Positions 12,981 to 23,847 of a stretch of DNA of 64,000 nucleotides are shown here, in pieces (the stretch's first letter is position 1; each line of letters opens with the position of its first letter). The DNA is from Serpula lacrymans var. lacrymans S7.9. Its lineage: Eukaryota > Basidiomycota > Agaricomycetes > Boletales > Serpulaceae. A program made the position numbers and the translations under genes. Below the pieces are notes generated by a model. That model worked only from the letters and a program-made list of their open reading frames with translations. It ran no database searches and was not told the DNA's origin. The DNA lies in the NCBI RefSeq assembly GCF_000218685.1, contig NW_006763293.1, forward strand, positions 1,671,968 through 1,735,967. Direction: 5' to 3'.

Positions 12981-13620
12981 TTACCGCTTTTCAAAAATCC
13001 ACTCAGCTGAGACCTCAATAGAGTTTGCTAAAGTCACCTATAGTCGGAAAGTTGTTAGGCAAATGACGGCAGCATAATTACACTGGTGGCTCACATGGGT
13101 TCCTTCTTGGTCGTCGGCAATGTTCCATCCTAGAGGAGAATTGGCTGGGTCCAAGTAAATACTGCGAAAAACGAGGACATTTCGTCAGATGATGAATGGC
13201 ACCACAAAGTTGGAAAAAGTTTCACTAAAATCGGTTACTATCAGTACTGGTCTTCTTGAGGGTCCACTGGAAGGAATCAGGTTTGGAAAGGACGTCGTGA
13301 CCAATGTCTGCTGCGGAAACATCTTCAACCTGGGTATAGTGGCTGCAGGCGGAGCTCTGAATAGTATATTTGTTACTATTTTTGAGCCTTTTAAGGTTCC
13401 ACTGCCCGACGTCAGTCAGTAAATACGCGCGATTGGATGAAAAAATGCCTTGAAATACCTTAGCATGATCGCTACTACTATCACTTGCCTGAACGATGGG
13501 AGAACCGGGGTCGGTGTCCCTAAGGGCGGCATACTTGCCTGTCAGGACAAATTTCATACCGTATTGGCCGCTACCAGGGGGCATGGTCTCCCCGCCATTG
13601 TTGACCGGGGTTGCTGACAT
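12981..13620 (-). CDS. I66-type beta-trefoil peptidase inhibitor
   Basis: A small cytosolic beta-trefoil protein resembling fungal serine-protease inhibitors of MEROPS family I66 (cospin/cnispin type), thought to defend fruiting bodies. Exons are 13620-13459, 13401-13226, 13161-13095 and 13037-12981. Together they make 462 nt, exactly 153 codons plus stop, the usual family length. Trefoil signatures are GKYAALRDTDPGSPIV in lobe 1, two W-containing strands (KWNLKRL and FQWTLKK) at lobe boundaries, and the C-terminal GWNIADDQEGTHV...EWIFEKR block. There is no signal peptide. Exon 1/2 could be read through as one ORF, but splicing restores the ricin-type W motif. Confidence in the fold is good; the inhibited protease is unknown. 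Confidence 0.68.
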
Positions 13621-14707
13621 CGAGGGAATATGTTAAAGATGTAATGTTAGAAGAGGGTCCTTATATGCGTTCACAGCAGAGCCGAATCCGTGAAAGTCTT
13701 TGTTCTCGTGATGAACATACCATAGATGGGGCAACACATGCTACCCACGTGAAGTTGGGACAATAGCATAGAAAGTTATGACATACAGTTGGTTTGACGA
13801 ACTGCCATCAAATGACACTGATAATCTCAACACGGAGAGATGAAGTAGAGCATCCCGAGTGAATGATTATCCCGATCAGAAAGCAAAAAAATCTTTCCTG
13901 GCTGTGAAAACAGCGACATTGTCCTCTTGGACTAATTGCGCGGTATTCGGAGCTCCGAGTGCATCCACGGTGATATGTGGAGCATTCGTGAAATAACAAA
14001 TGATGCAAATCCAGATCATGGATTTTCATTAACGCCCATAGACGGAGACCTGTATGAAAGAGGTAGAAACCTCCTGAGTAGAACACTTTTTCCGGGAAGA
14101 AAGGACGAACTGAGCCTGATTAGAACGTGTGTCGGAAAAATCCATTTTAGCAGATCAGACACTGTGAGTATCTGAGATAATCCTGTGTTGTCTGTCAATC
14201 TGTTGCGTTCATGATCAGACGCTGATCGAGCGCTAATCAGGTATGAGAGATGAAACGATCAGGCCAATCAGCGAAAGTGGCAAAATCGGGACCGCAGATT
14301 ACCTCTCACCAGGCATTGTCACGACATTGGAAAATACGAGCGGGCCATACCAGATTCCTTCAGACACTTAGCGGACTCAGAGTCATTAGTTGATAGACAA
14401 AATGTAAAAGTATTAATATCAATTCCCAAAACGTAAAAACATGTCGCCGTCAATTAAATCGTTTAAATAAAAGCTCCCCTCCTTGAGATCAAACGCATTA
14501 GCGTCGTTCGAAGTAAACGCTGAAATATTTTCAGGAGCCTGAAAAAAAGAAAAGTGGATATTTGTAAGCGTCTGAAGCTGAAATAATTACCAGAAAGGGT
14601 CGGGTATAGATGAATTCTCGATCAGATATACAAAGTCAGACTACAAAGGTTGTATATATAAAAAGTCAGATCAGATTGAGCCTCCCCCCCACAAATCCAT
14701 CGTAATT
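13621..14707. other. Left flank of transposon island
   Basis: No coding frame is convincing. GATCAGA/ATCAG words recur around 14150-14290 and may belong to a decayed terminal region of the Harbinger element. I could not find a matching inverted copy, because the opposite end of that element lies beyond the retroelement insertion or is lost. A homopolymer C run precedes the transposase ATG. Confidence 0.4.
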
Positions 14708-16339
14708 ATGAGTCGACACCGTCCTACAATCCGCGATCAGCATCTCAATGCTCTCGACAGTTTATTCATCAACTCACAAACAACGCTACTTAACAGCTTG
14801 CTAGCTTCCCTGAAACAACCGGCCCAGTTGTCTATCGGCCTTTCAACGTCATCATCAAGTGATTCCGACTCCAGTGACTCGGTTAGCTCCAATGTGGGAT
14901 CAGAGTTGGGGTTGGGGCTCGATTTGGATAGCTTATCGCTTAGCGGCGGGTCTGACGGCATAGGCGAGTCGGATCGAGAATCTGATCGAGAGTCGGAGGG
15001 TGGTGAGGACAACGATGCCGAGGATATGGGGTATCAATCACATCCAATCACTCAGCTCACACTTATGCAGGTCACATCCGTAGTATACATGATGCTACAC
15101 AAAACGGTGGAAGAGACCAGGGTTTTTTTTCCCAAAGCACCTGCATTTCGGCAGCCCCAACTTGGCTTGCTTGAGTGGGCTCGCCATAACGACACCCGCC
15201 ATTTCTCGCGTAAGCTCCGCGTGCTTCCGGCAACTTTTGATGCAATCGTGACCCTGATCGAGAACCACCCAATATTTCATAACGAGTCCAACAACCCCCA
15301 GTATGCTGTTTCCCTCCAGCTCGCCATCTTTCTTGTTCGGGCCGGACATTACGGGAATGCTGCGTCATGCAATGATGTAGCCGAATGGGCTGGAGTATCA
15401 GCCGGCACAGTAGTGCTATCGACTAAGCGGGTGGTTGTCGCGCTCATTTCCCTGCATGACATGGTTATGTGCAAACCAACAAATGAGGAAAAAATAAAAG
15501 CTAAAGCTTATGCAGGGTCAAAGGTCTGCCCATCATGGCAAAACGGCTGGCTTTCAGTAGATGGGACAACATTCCCGCTGTTCCAAAAGCCAAGCCATTT
15601 TGGCGAGGCCTGGTACGATCGTTCATCAAATTACTCATTAAACGCTCAAGTGCGTTGTCCCGATCACAAATATTACATACAGATATTGACTAATTAATCC
15701 CAGATCGTTATCTTGCTGCACAATCTACGGATAGTTGACTACGGTCTGGGCCATACGGGCAGCGTCCACGACTCCTATGCATTTGAAAGCACTCAGATCT
15801 TTCGCGATCACACAGCATTTCTAGACGAAGGCGAGTGGCTGTGGGCAGACTCGGCATACCCCCTCCAAAAATGGTGTGTGGCGCCGTTTAAGCGTCCCAC
15901 AAATGGTAACCTTACGCAAAGCGAGCGCCACTATAACTACTACCTCTTGCGTATTCGGATCCGATCGGAGCATGCAATTGGCTTACTCAAGGGCCGATTT
16001 CAATCTCTGCGAGAACTCAGGATACAAATCAGTTCACACCAGAGGCATCAGTGGGCTGTTATGTGGCTACGTTCATGTTTTATTTTGCACAACTTGGTGA
16101 TTCTTATAGAAGGCGACAACAGTGCTGAAAGGTGGAATGATGATGGCGGGTTTGACAACCATGATGGGCGAGATGACAATCAGGGCGAAGCTTCCGAGGA
16201 TGTACCTGACAATATAGCCGTTGCCTGTGAGTTGCCAGAAGCACCTCGTGTCGTTGATGGGGTGAATATACCCGAGGGTCAGTTACTTCGTCATCGTTTA
16301 ATGCTGGGACTTTTTTCTAGTCATCTTTATGTAGACTGA
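14708..16339 (+). CDS. PIF/Harbinger transposase (DDE superfamily)
   Basis: A DDE_Tnp_4-type nuclease of the PIF/Harbinger class, which cuts and reinserts its element at short TA-rich targets. One intron (15650-15703) joins the two long frames at ...NYSLNAQ/IVILLHN. The catalytic triad is visible: Asp in LSVDGTTFP, Asp in WADSAYPLQ and Glu in RIRSEHAIG. Upstream, SAGTVVLSTKRVV looks like the helix-turn-helix that precedes this domain. The N-terminus is Ser/Asp-rich and low complexity. Both exons are intact, so the gene may still be functional. It is convergent with the coiled-coil protein at 16466-17963, the usual two-gene arrangement for this class. Confidence 0.88.
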
Positions 16340-16465
16340 ACCTGTAAACATTGAATGTAATACTTTGTTCACAAATACCACAACACTATGATTGCTCAAC
16401 AAACATACAAAAAATAAGATAGTACAGAGATAGCGATGATTCAGAACAAGCACGATAGTATGAAT

Positions 16466-17963
16466 TCACTCGTACAATCCCCCATCAACTGCCATTGAGT
16501 CTTCATTGTCATCAGCGTCATCATCAGCGTCATCATCACCGCTGTAATCTTTATAATTGTCCAATGCACGAGAATTGAAAGCAGAGGTGGATACGGAAGT
16601 GGAAGAGGAAGCAACAGGGCCAGAAATCGACTGCTCAAAGAAATTGGACACCAGTGAAGAGGGAGCAGGCGAGGTAGAGTTGTTGGCGAGAAGGGAAGAG
16701 ATGATGCTACTATCCACACCAGGGATATCCTTGACGGCTTGGATGAGTTTGAATTTCATTTCAAACATGTCCTTCTCGTGTTGTCGCTGTTCTCGTTCCC
16801 TTTGTACCTGACTTCTGTTAACTAACTGCAGCTTCTCCTTGAACTGTTCGTGTTCCAACACAGTGGCTTCCTTATCTTTCGACCGCCTGTCGCTGCGTGC
16901 ACGTTCTGCTATGGCCGTGTACTTCACATGCCTCGCGGCTACCTTACCTCCCTTAACTTGGAGTGCCTCCTGTGCAAGGCTTTGCTGTCCTTGCATAGCC
17001 TGCGCAACAGGCTCCATCACCTTCTGCATCAAGGACACATTGTCCTCAATATGAGATCGTGGTTGCTTACGTGGCCTGTTGTCCACCTTTGCAGACTGTG
17101 GGGTCCCAGCGTCCTTTGTACTGACCCTTCTGTCTGTGGTGATAAGACGCTCTGTGCTCACTTCGTTGCCTGACGATGTTGCTAACTGGGCCCGGAGTGT
17201 CTCTCTGACGGTCACAGCAGATGGCCGTTTTCCCGATTTGACAATCTTTGCGGGCGCAGTTGCAGTAAGCTTAGATGGGACAGGGGGAGGAGGTGAGGCC
17301 AAGCGAGAAACGGGAGAAGACGGGGGAAGGTTCGCAAAGAAGCCAGGGTTAGGTGAGAGAGGAATGAGGTTCGCGCTGGGATTTGCACTGAAGCCAGACT
17401 GGCCAGAGGACGGAGAGCCTGGAGGTACGCTTGCGTAGAAGCTGGAGTGGCCCGAGGCGGGAGAAGCGGGAGCCTGGTTCATAAAGAAACCAGAGTGTCC
17501 AGACACGGATCCAGAGACAGGAGAACTTGGAAGCTGGAAGGGTATATCTTGAAATGGTACATCACGCACTTGTAGATGTCCGACTTCTATACCTTGGAGA
17601 CCTCGAGGCTGCATATCGTCAAATGAAGAATCGAAAGAGTGGGAGGAATGGTTTGTCTGGAAAAGTGAAGAAAGGGATTGATGGTATGCTCCTGGGAAAA
17701 GGCTGGCGGCGTTTGAGTCAAAAAAACTAGGATCAGTTGCGATAGACGGTAGCGAAGGTAGTGATGAATTGTTTGGCAAGGAAGAAGCTGAAGATACCAT
17801 GCCAGAATTGGCGAGAGAACTACTGTGATGGTTGATATGCGGAGGGATTTGACTGAACTGAGCGAATTGATTGAACGGTTGGTGGACAAAGTTGTCATTC
17901 TGGAAATGCTGATAATCCTCATACCCATGGCTCTGGGGGAGAGGTTGTTGAGGTAGCTGATTG
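16466..17963 (-). pseudogene. Harbinger-associated coiled-coil protein, 5' truncated
   Basis: A long open frame (ATG at 17800, but the frame stays open upstream to 17963). It encodes Ser/Pro-rich repeats followed by a charged helix (KLQLVNRSQVQREREQRQHE). PIF/Harbinger elements normally carry such a second protein, often with an N-terminal Myb/SANT DNA-binding domain. Here no Myb domain is visible, and the frame runs directly into the retroelement LTR at 17964. The 5' end has therefore been cut off by insertion or rearrangement. The first 50 codons upstream of 17800 are Gln/Asn-rich. Whether the remaining ORF is still expressed cannot be told. Confidence 0.7.
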
Positions 17964-18592
17964 TGTCAGGCAACAAATACGAAGCTATATAACAAAGCCC
18001 AATGTCTGGTCAAGTCCTTCCTTGAAGGCGGTGAATCAGAGTATGAGAATGAAGAGTATCGGTAAGAGCGCAAATCCAAACTAATATTGAACTGGAGAAC
18101 AATACATCAAGTATGTACTTCTCTATATAGTGAACGACGATGGTCAGACCGAGAAAGGGAAGTACTGAGAAAGTGGTCTGACCAGCTAGCTAACCAATAA
18201 GAATAAAAGGAAGAAAGTGGTCCGATCTATCGTTTTTACTAATCGTATGAGAAAGCGTATTGGTAAGGGATGTACGATTGGCTGTATCAGTAAGCCCATG
18301 AGAAGGCGCTGACTCACAACCTTCTTCGCTTATCAATATTCCTCCGAAGTATTCCCAGACATAGCACTGGATCGTGACTATGTCATCTGGATATCCTCTC
18401 GAGGGTCGACAACAAGTCTACCTCGTTGTAGGTACGATAGAACGTGAGTGTGAAGAGAGAATAAGAAGAAGAATGATAAAAGTAATAAGACACCTGCTGT
18501 AATCTCTAGTCCAAGGGCAAGAGGAGTGACGGGGATTGAGTCTGCTAACCACGACATGACGGGAATGCGATAAGAAAAATCGATTCCTCACA
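17964..18592 (-). repeat. 3' LTR of the chromovirus
   Basis: A 629-bp direct repeat identical by eye to 25588-26216, with TG...CA termini. In sense it directly follows the polypurine tract and CTAA. It abuts the truncated coiled-coil gene. Confidence 0.96.
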
Positions 18593-18596
18593 TTAG

Positions 18597-18606
18597 CTCC
18601 CCTTTT
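18597..18606 (-). other. Polypurine tract
   Basis: In sense AAAAGGGGAG lies 4 nt upstream of the 3' LTR, where plus-strand DNA synthesis is primed. It overlaps the pol stop codon (TAA at 18605-18607). Confidence 0.85.
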
Positions 18607-21600
18607 ATAAGACTCGTGTCCTCATGAGTCCGGATGCGGCACTTTGGAACTTGTTACTAATCCAATCAAAGAGCATAGGAGGTTTGGAAGTGGCGGTGTA
18701 GTTTTCGTAAGGACGGAAGTGGAGAGAAGCGGTAATAATCCGAGGGGCGGCTGGATTTGTTTTATGGAAGGCGGCGAGTAAATCAGCGACATGCGTAAGA
18801 TTGGTGTCGGGTTCCCAAGTTCGTTCGGAGACTGGATAACCGTGCCAGTGAATGAGGTAGTCGAGTTTACTACCTTTCAGTTTGGTCGGTCTGGAAGCGA
18901 TTATACTCTCTACTTCGTATTCGTCTATTCCTTCCACGATCTCGGGTGGTGGTCGCGAGGAAATTGGTTGATTGATGAATTCGGGGGCGTGATATGGGGA
19001 GAGGATGGCTTCGTTGAACACGGGATGAATGGACTTCCAACTTTTAGGGATATCGAGTTGATAGGCGGAGGGTCCGACCTTTTGGGTGATTTTGAAAGGT
19101 CCGAAGCGTTTATCGTCTAATTTCTTCATTGGTCTATCCGTTGTGATGTTATGCCCTTCTAACCAGACTTTGTCGCCAGCTCGGTACTCCCGGGAGGGGG
19201 ATTTCTTACGGTCGTAATACTTCTTCAGATTCTCGTTTGCTACAAGAAGGGAGGATTTCGTGATATCGTGGAGTTTTTTCATTTGTTCGCTAAATTCTGC
19301 TGCAGAAGCGGAGCGAGGGGATAACGTGGTGGTGATATTCGTTCTTGGGTGTAACCCATAGTTCAAAAAGAAAGGTGTTTGATTCGTTGCGGTATGGAGG
19401 TGGTTGTTGTATGTAAACTCAGCAATGGAGAGCCAGTCTGCCCAGTCATCTTGTCGATGATTTATAAAAACGCGGAGGTAATGCTCTAGATCCTGGTTGA
19501 TCCGTTCGGATTGTCCGTCTGTTTGAGGGTGATAGCCTGTAGAGAGGCCTGGTGTTATCCCCATTAGGTCGTAGAAGTCTTTTGTGAATCGAGACATGAA
19601 TTGAGGACCTCGATCAGAGACGATCTTTTCAGGAATTCCGTGGAGTCGTATTACATTATCTCGGAGTTGACGTGCATAACCGGCCGAGTCGAGAGTGACG
19701 AAGGTGGGGACGAAATGGGCCATTTTACTAAATCGGTCAACAAAGACCTGAACGGCGGTGTAGCCCTTGGATTCCGGTAATGCGCCTATGAGATCGGTGG
19801 TGATAACCTGCCAAGGCCGATCTGGTATCGGGTTCGGGTGTAGAGGGGCGTTAGTCTTTGTCCGATGTGCCTTGGTGCGTTGACAACTCTCGCATCCTCG
19901 TACATACCGTCTGATATCTGTACGAAGACTCGGCCACCAGAGCTCTCGGTTTACTCGTTCAAACATTGTTCTTTCTCCTGGGTGCCCGGCTAGGGCTTCG
20001 TCGTGATGATCTTTCAATATTCGTGCCCTTAGTTCGTGATTTCGGGGAACGTATACTCGGTCAGCTAAAGGGATCGGGTAGGAACTCGTCGCGGACTCTC
20101 TCTTAATCCAGACGATCCTATCCTTCATCTTCCAGGTATCCGGTTTCTCTTTCAAGTTCTTCCTTACTACGTCGTCTTGTTTCTGGAAGCTTTGACGTAT
20201 ATCTGGTAGGTATCCTTCGTTGGTGTCAAGTAATTCGAAATGTACGTCTGGGAGAAGTATCTGATCTTCGTTATCGTTTGTGCCTTTAGGATGATCGATC
20301 CGTCTGCTTAACAGGTCGGCCTTCGTATTCTGATTTCCTTTGACGTGTTCCATCTTAAAATTATAATCTGCAAGCTGGGATGACCATCGAGCTTGGCGTC
20401 GATTGTATTTCTGCGGTTGACGGAAGTAGAGGAGGTTTTGGTGATCTGTGAAGATGGTGAAGGGGTGTTTCGATCCTACAAGGTGATGTCGCCATTCATC
20501 TAACGCCGTCATGACTGCGAGCATCTCTTTGTCGTAAATTTCATAGTTCCGTTCTGCAGGGGTAAGGGCTTTCGAGAGGAACGCTATGGGTCTGAATTTG
20601 TCGTTTTGTTTCTGGGATAGGACGGCTCCTACAGCGAAGTCAGAGGCGTCGGTTTCTAGTTTGAATGGGTCTTCGTCGTTTGGTATAGCAAGGGTGGGGG
20701 CAGTAGTAAGCGTTTTCTTCAACGTTTCAAAGGACGTCTCTTGTTCGTCTTTCCAGGTCCAGTCAACTTTTCCAGTGAGCACAGTGAGTGGTTTCGCAAT
20801 TCGTCCGTAGTCTTTAACAAATCGTCGATAGAAATTGGAGAACCCTAAGAATGATTGGAGTTCCCTTTTGTTCTTTGGTGCGGGCCAGTCAGCGACCGCT
20901 GCGACTTTTAACGGATCCATACGGATAGTGTCTTTGGAGATGATCATGCCTAAGTACTCGACTTCCTGTTTCTCGAATTCGCACTTCTCTGGTTTAAGAT
21001 ACAACTGATTTTGTTGCAGGATACGGAGGACTTTGGTGACTATTTGACGATGTTCTTCGAGTGTTTCCGTGAAGATCATAATATCGTCTAAATATACAAT
21101 AACTTTTCCTTCCGTGATCAGTTCTCTTAGGAGGTGGTCCATCATGGTCTGGAAGGTTGCTGGCGAGTTGGTAAGTCCGAAAAACATGACGAGGGGTTCG
21201 AACAGGCCGCGATTGGTCCTGAAAGCGGCCTTGTGTTCGTCTCCTTCTTGGATTCGGACGTTGTTGTATCCCCATCGTACGTCTAGTTTTGTGAAGTAAT
21301 TGGCACCTTTGAGTTTATCGATAAGTTCGGATATGAGGGGGAGGGTGTAGCGATTCTTTATGGTAAGCTCATTCAGCTTGCGATAATCTTGGACAGGGCG
21401 TAGTGAGCCATCTTTCTTTTTGATAAAGAAGAATGGTGATGCGTAAGGTGATTTGGATACTCGAATCCGTCCACTTGTTAGATTTTCGTTAAGGAATTCG
21501 TCTAGATGGTGTTGTTCGTCTCGGCTAAGAGGGTACGTTTTACAGTCAAGACCATTAGCTTCGGGTATTAACTCGATTGCATGGTCCCAAGGACGTTTCG

Positions 21601-22624
21601 GGGGAAGTTTGTCGAATGATTCTTTGGTGAAAACGGGTTCGAATTCATGGTAGATTGGAGGAACGACATCTCGGAAAGTAAGCTTTGACTTTGCCTTTTC
21701 GGAGGATTCGGCGATTTGTTGACTTTTAGTGGCGAATGCGTTCAATTCTAGCTGTGTTATCTCCATAATTCGTGTTTCAAGATCGACGGCTAGAACTTTA
21801 TCCCCTTCTTCAGGATGATACTCCGGATCATCAGCAGGGAAGGTAATCTTGTTGGTCCGCCAATCAATTGTTGGATTCGTCAGTATCAACCAGTCGTATC
21901 CAAGCAGTATGCGTGGTGAAAGTAGAGATGCTACGATGACATCTATCAAATGTTCTTTCCCTTTCACATTGATGTGAAGAGTGACATAGTGTGTTACTTT
22001 CTGGGATCGACCATCGGCTCCTGCAGCGTCAAGAGGGATGGGCAGAGGCGTAGTATTGAGGGTATACTTGTCAACCAGGCTTCGATCGATAACCGAGTTG
22101 GTGCAACCAGAGTCGATAAGGGTTGGGACGGTGAATGTCTGTCTGTCGTCTATGGTAGTGACTTGAGAAATGACGTGGAGGCTTCGTTTTGACGTAGGGT
22201 TGTGCGACGAGGTGTAAGCATGGATGCGTTCTATAATGTTCTCTTCGTCGTGGTTCTTTAGCATCTGTATCGCCTGCAGGGTGATATGCTCGTAGTGATC
22301 TTTATGGGCCCAGTTTCGTAACAGAGCTCTTGCTCTTTCTGGTTTCTGGTCTTTGATTCGTCTGGCCAACCATTCCGGTGAATGTGGCTTTGCGTAGGTT
22401 TCGGTTACAGCACGTAGATGTTGATCAACTCGTTTCATTGCAGTCGTTGGTAATATACGAGGGTTAATTACAACATTTCGGGTCAGAGAGTCCGTGCTTA
22501 CTCCTGACCTTTCTGAAAATCCTTCGGGGGTGCTTCGATTTCTTTTAATGACGATGTAGTGGGAGTGTCTTTGGTTTCCTCCGTTTCCATATATCGTATT
22601 GCCATCTTTCCATGTGGGCAATTT
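18605..22624 (-). CDS. pol: Pol polyprotein with chromodomain
   Basis: An intact polyprotein frame of about 1,339 codons. In order: aspartic protease (LIDSGCTNSVID); reverse transcriptase with YLDDIMIF; RNase H (DASDFAVGAVLSQ); integrase zinc finger HH-CC (HHDEALAGHPG ... CESCQRTKAH); integrase DDE core (TTDLIG, VSDRGPQF, YHPQTDGQSERIN); and a C-terminal chromodomain (YEVESIIASRP ... YLIHWHGYP ... TWEPDTNL, roughly residues 1235-1290), which places it among chromoviruses. No frameshift or stop is seen. The frame opens after a TAG at about 22627 and is in the -1 frame relative to gag, overlapping it by about 125 nt, so expression should need -1 frameshifting. The leftmost residue is not an ATG start. 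Confidence 0.94.
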   Translation of the reverse strand, partial: KLPTWKDGNTIYGNGGNQRHSHYIVIKRNRSTPEGFSERSGVSTDSLTRNVVINPRILPTTAMKRVDQHLRAVTETYAKPHSPEWLARRIKDQKPERARALLRNWAHKDHYEHITLQAIQMLKNHDEENIIERIHAYTSSHNPTSKRSLHVISQVTTIDDRQTFTVPTLIDSGCTNSVIDRSLVDKYTLNTTPLPIPLDAAGADGRSQKVTHYVTLHINVKGKEHLIDVIVASLLSPRILLGYDWLILTNPTIDWRTNKITFPADDPEYHPEEGDKVLAVDLETRIMEITQLELNAFATKSQQIAESSEKAKSKLTFRDVVPPIYHEFEPVFTKESFDKLPPKRPWDHAIELIPEANGLDCKTYPLSRDEQHHLDEFLNENLTSGRIRVSKSPYASPFFFIKKKDGSLRPVQDYRKLNELTIKNRYTLPLISELIDKLKGANYFTKLDVRWGYNNVRIQEGDEHKAAFRTNRGLFEPLVMFFGLTNSPATFQTMMDHLLRELITEGKVIVYLDDIMIFTETLEEHRQIVTKVLRILQQNQLYLKPEKCEFEKQEVEYLGMIISKDTIRMDPLKVAAVADWPAPKNKRELQSFLGFSNFYRRFVKDYGRIAKPLTVLTGKVDWTWKDEQETSFETLKKTLTTAPTLAIPNDEDPFKLETDASDFAVGAVLSQKQNDKFRPIAFLSKALTPAERNYEIYDKEMLAVMTALDEWRHHLVGSKHPFTIFTDHQNLLYFRQPQKYNRRQARWSSQLADYNFKMEHVKGNQNTKADLLSRRIDHPKGTNDNEDQILLPDVHFELLDTNEGYLPDIRQSFQKQDDVVRKNLKEKPDTWKMKDRIVWIKRESATSSYPIPLADRVYVPRNHELRARILKDHHDEALAGHPGERTMFERVNRELWWPSLRTDIRRYVRGCESCQRTKAHRTKTNAPLHPNPIPDRPWQVITTDLIGALPESKGYTAVQVFVDRFSKMAHFVPTFVTLDSAGYARQLRDNVIRLHGIPEKIVSDRGPQFMSRFTKDFYDLMGITPGLSTGYHPQTDGQSERINQDLEHYLRVFINHRQDDWADWLSIAEFTYNNHLHTATNQTPFFLNYGLHPRTNITTTLSPRSASAAEFSEQMKKLHDITKSSLLVANENLKKYYDRKKSPSREYRAGDKVWLEGHNITTDRPMKKLDDKRFGPFKITQKVGPSAYQLDIPKSWKSIHPVFNEAILSPYHAPEFINQPISSRPPPEIVEGIDEYEVESIIASRPTKLKGSKLDYLIHWHGYPVSERTWEPDTNLTHVADLLAAFHKTNPAAPRIITASLHFRPYENYTATSKPPMLFDWISNKFQSAASGLMRTRVL

Positions 22625-23559
22625 CTAGCAATGTGGCCTCGTTCGCCACAGTTGTAACAAGTAACATTCGGGTTGGGCCGATGTTGTCTCTGCGTGTTGG
22701 AACTCCCAATCTCCATAGGTACACCTGATCCTCCAAACGTTCCTGCTGTGTTTGGATGGACTGCATTCTGGGGCGGTGGTCTATGAGATGGAGTATAATA
22801 CGGTCGCTGTTGGATATACTGTGGTCTTCGCGTCTCTGTTCGCGGTACTGTCTGTCGATACTGTGGCGGAGGGTAGTCTCGGTTCTGCTGATAGCGTGGT
22901 TGATATCGTTGGTACTGAGTTGGCAGCCTCTGTTGAAGTGGTTTATCTCTCCTCCTTTCCAGGTTAAGCTCTTCATTTCGCTGTTCCCATTTCCTTGCTG
23001 CTGCCTTCCACTCTAAGTACGTGGTGGGTAGGTTTTCCTGTTGCGAGATACGATCACGAAGGAATTGAGAGAGGTTGCGGCGAAGGATACTGTGAATGAA
23101 CGGATAACTTTCATCTGCGTCTGGTGGTAATCCTGCTTCCATGAGTTTGGATTCGAGTCCTCCAAAATATGCGTCTACCGTCATCTCTCGCTGTTCGTAA
23201 TTGTGAAGGGCAATCTCTGCTTTCAACTTGAGATGGGGGTCCAAGAATTCGTTATCTAACTCCTTGATGAATTCTGAGATAGTTCCCCAATTTCGCGGTG
23301 CAAATAGGTCTCCTAGCACTGCGGTTTTGTTGTTGAAATTCGCCTTCCATGTATGACAGGCGTCATTGGCTTTATCGGACGAGATCCGGGATAGTGCAAA
23401 GAGGATTTTGGAGGAGTTGGTTTGGAAACTTCTGGGATAGGCGAAAAAGTAGTTTGCTAAGGCGTTCTTCCAGTCAACGTATGTTTCCTTTTTACCGATG
23501 AATTCGAATGGAGGAGTGGCAAGGACAGCTTTACTTCCTTGATTTGTTTCGTCGGCCAT
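22498..23559 (-). CDS. gag: Gag with zinc knuckle
   Basis: Retrotransposon Gag forming virus-like particles and binding the RNA. The start is the ATG at 23559 (MADETNQGSK), in strong context (G at -3, G at +4), and it is the first ATG of the predicted transcript. The capsid-like region (WGTISEFIKELDNEFLD, LHNYEQREMTVDAYF) is followed by a basic Gln/Arg-rich stretch and one CCHC knuckle (CYNCGERGHIARNC). The frame remains open upstream to about 23788 without an ATG (Pro/Glu-rich), so an N-terminally extended form from a non-AUG start is conceivable. The 3' end overlaps the pol frame. Confidence 0.9.
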   Translation of the reverse strand: MADETNQGSKAVLATPPFEFIGKKETYVDWKNALANYFFAYPRSFQTNSSKILFALSRISSDKANDACHTWKANFNNKTAVLGDLFAPRNWGTISEFIKELDNEFLDPHLKLKAEIALHNYEQREMTVDAYFGGLESKLMEAGLPPDADESYPFIHSILRRNLSQFLRDRISQQENLPTTYLEWKAAARKWEQRNEELNLERRRDKPLQQRLPTQYQRYQPRYQQNRDYPPPQYRQTVPRTETRRPQYIQQRPYYTPSHRPPPQNAVHPNTAGTFGGSGVPMEIGSSNTQRQHRPNPNVTCYNCGERGHIARNCPHGKMAIRYMETEETKDTPTTSSLKEIEAPPKDFQKGQE

Positions 23560-23847
23560 TGCGGCTGCTAGATCAGGTTCAAGGTCCAAAGATTCCTGAT
23601 CGAACCAATCGTCGGGTTGGTTTTCGGGTTCTGGAGTTGGAGGTGGGGGAGGAAAGTTTTCTGGTCCTGCTGATTGATACAGATCGTCTGGTTCTAGAGC
23701 TTCAGCAGCAGCTCCTAGAGATTGTGGGGGAGGTGTGTCGGGAGTGACCAGAGGACGGGGTTCTCGATAGGGCTCCAGTTTTTCAACGGGTTAGATAACG
23801 GGTTTTTTAGATAACAAGTCTTTCTAGATAACTAGTCTCTTTTTTAT

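Noticed and set aside
13402..13458. Reading the I66-like exon 1 and 2 as one uninterrupted ORF
   Set aside because: The 57-bp segment has clean GT-AG ends, and its removal restores the trefoil W-strand spacing and the usual family length.
14150..14290. GATCAGA-rich stretch as a Harbinger terminal inverted repeat
   Set aside because: No matching inverted copy was found within the window, so element ends cannot be claimed.
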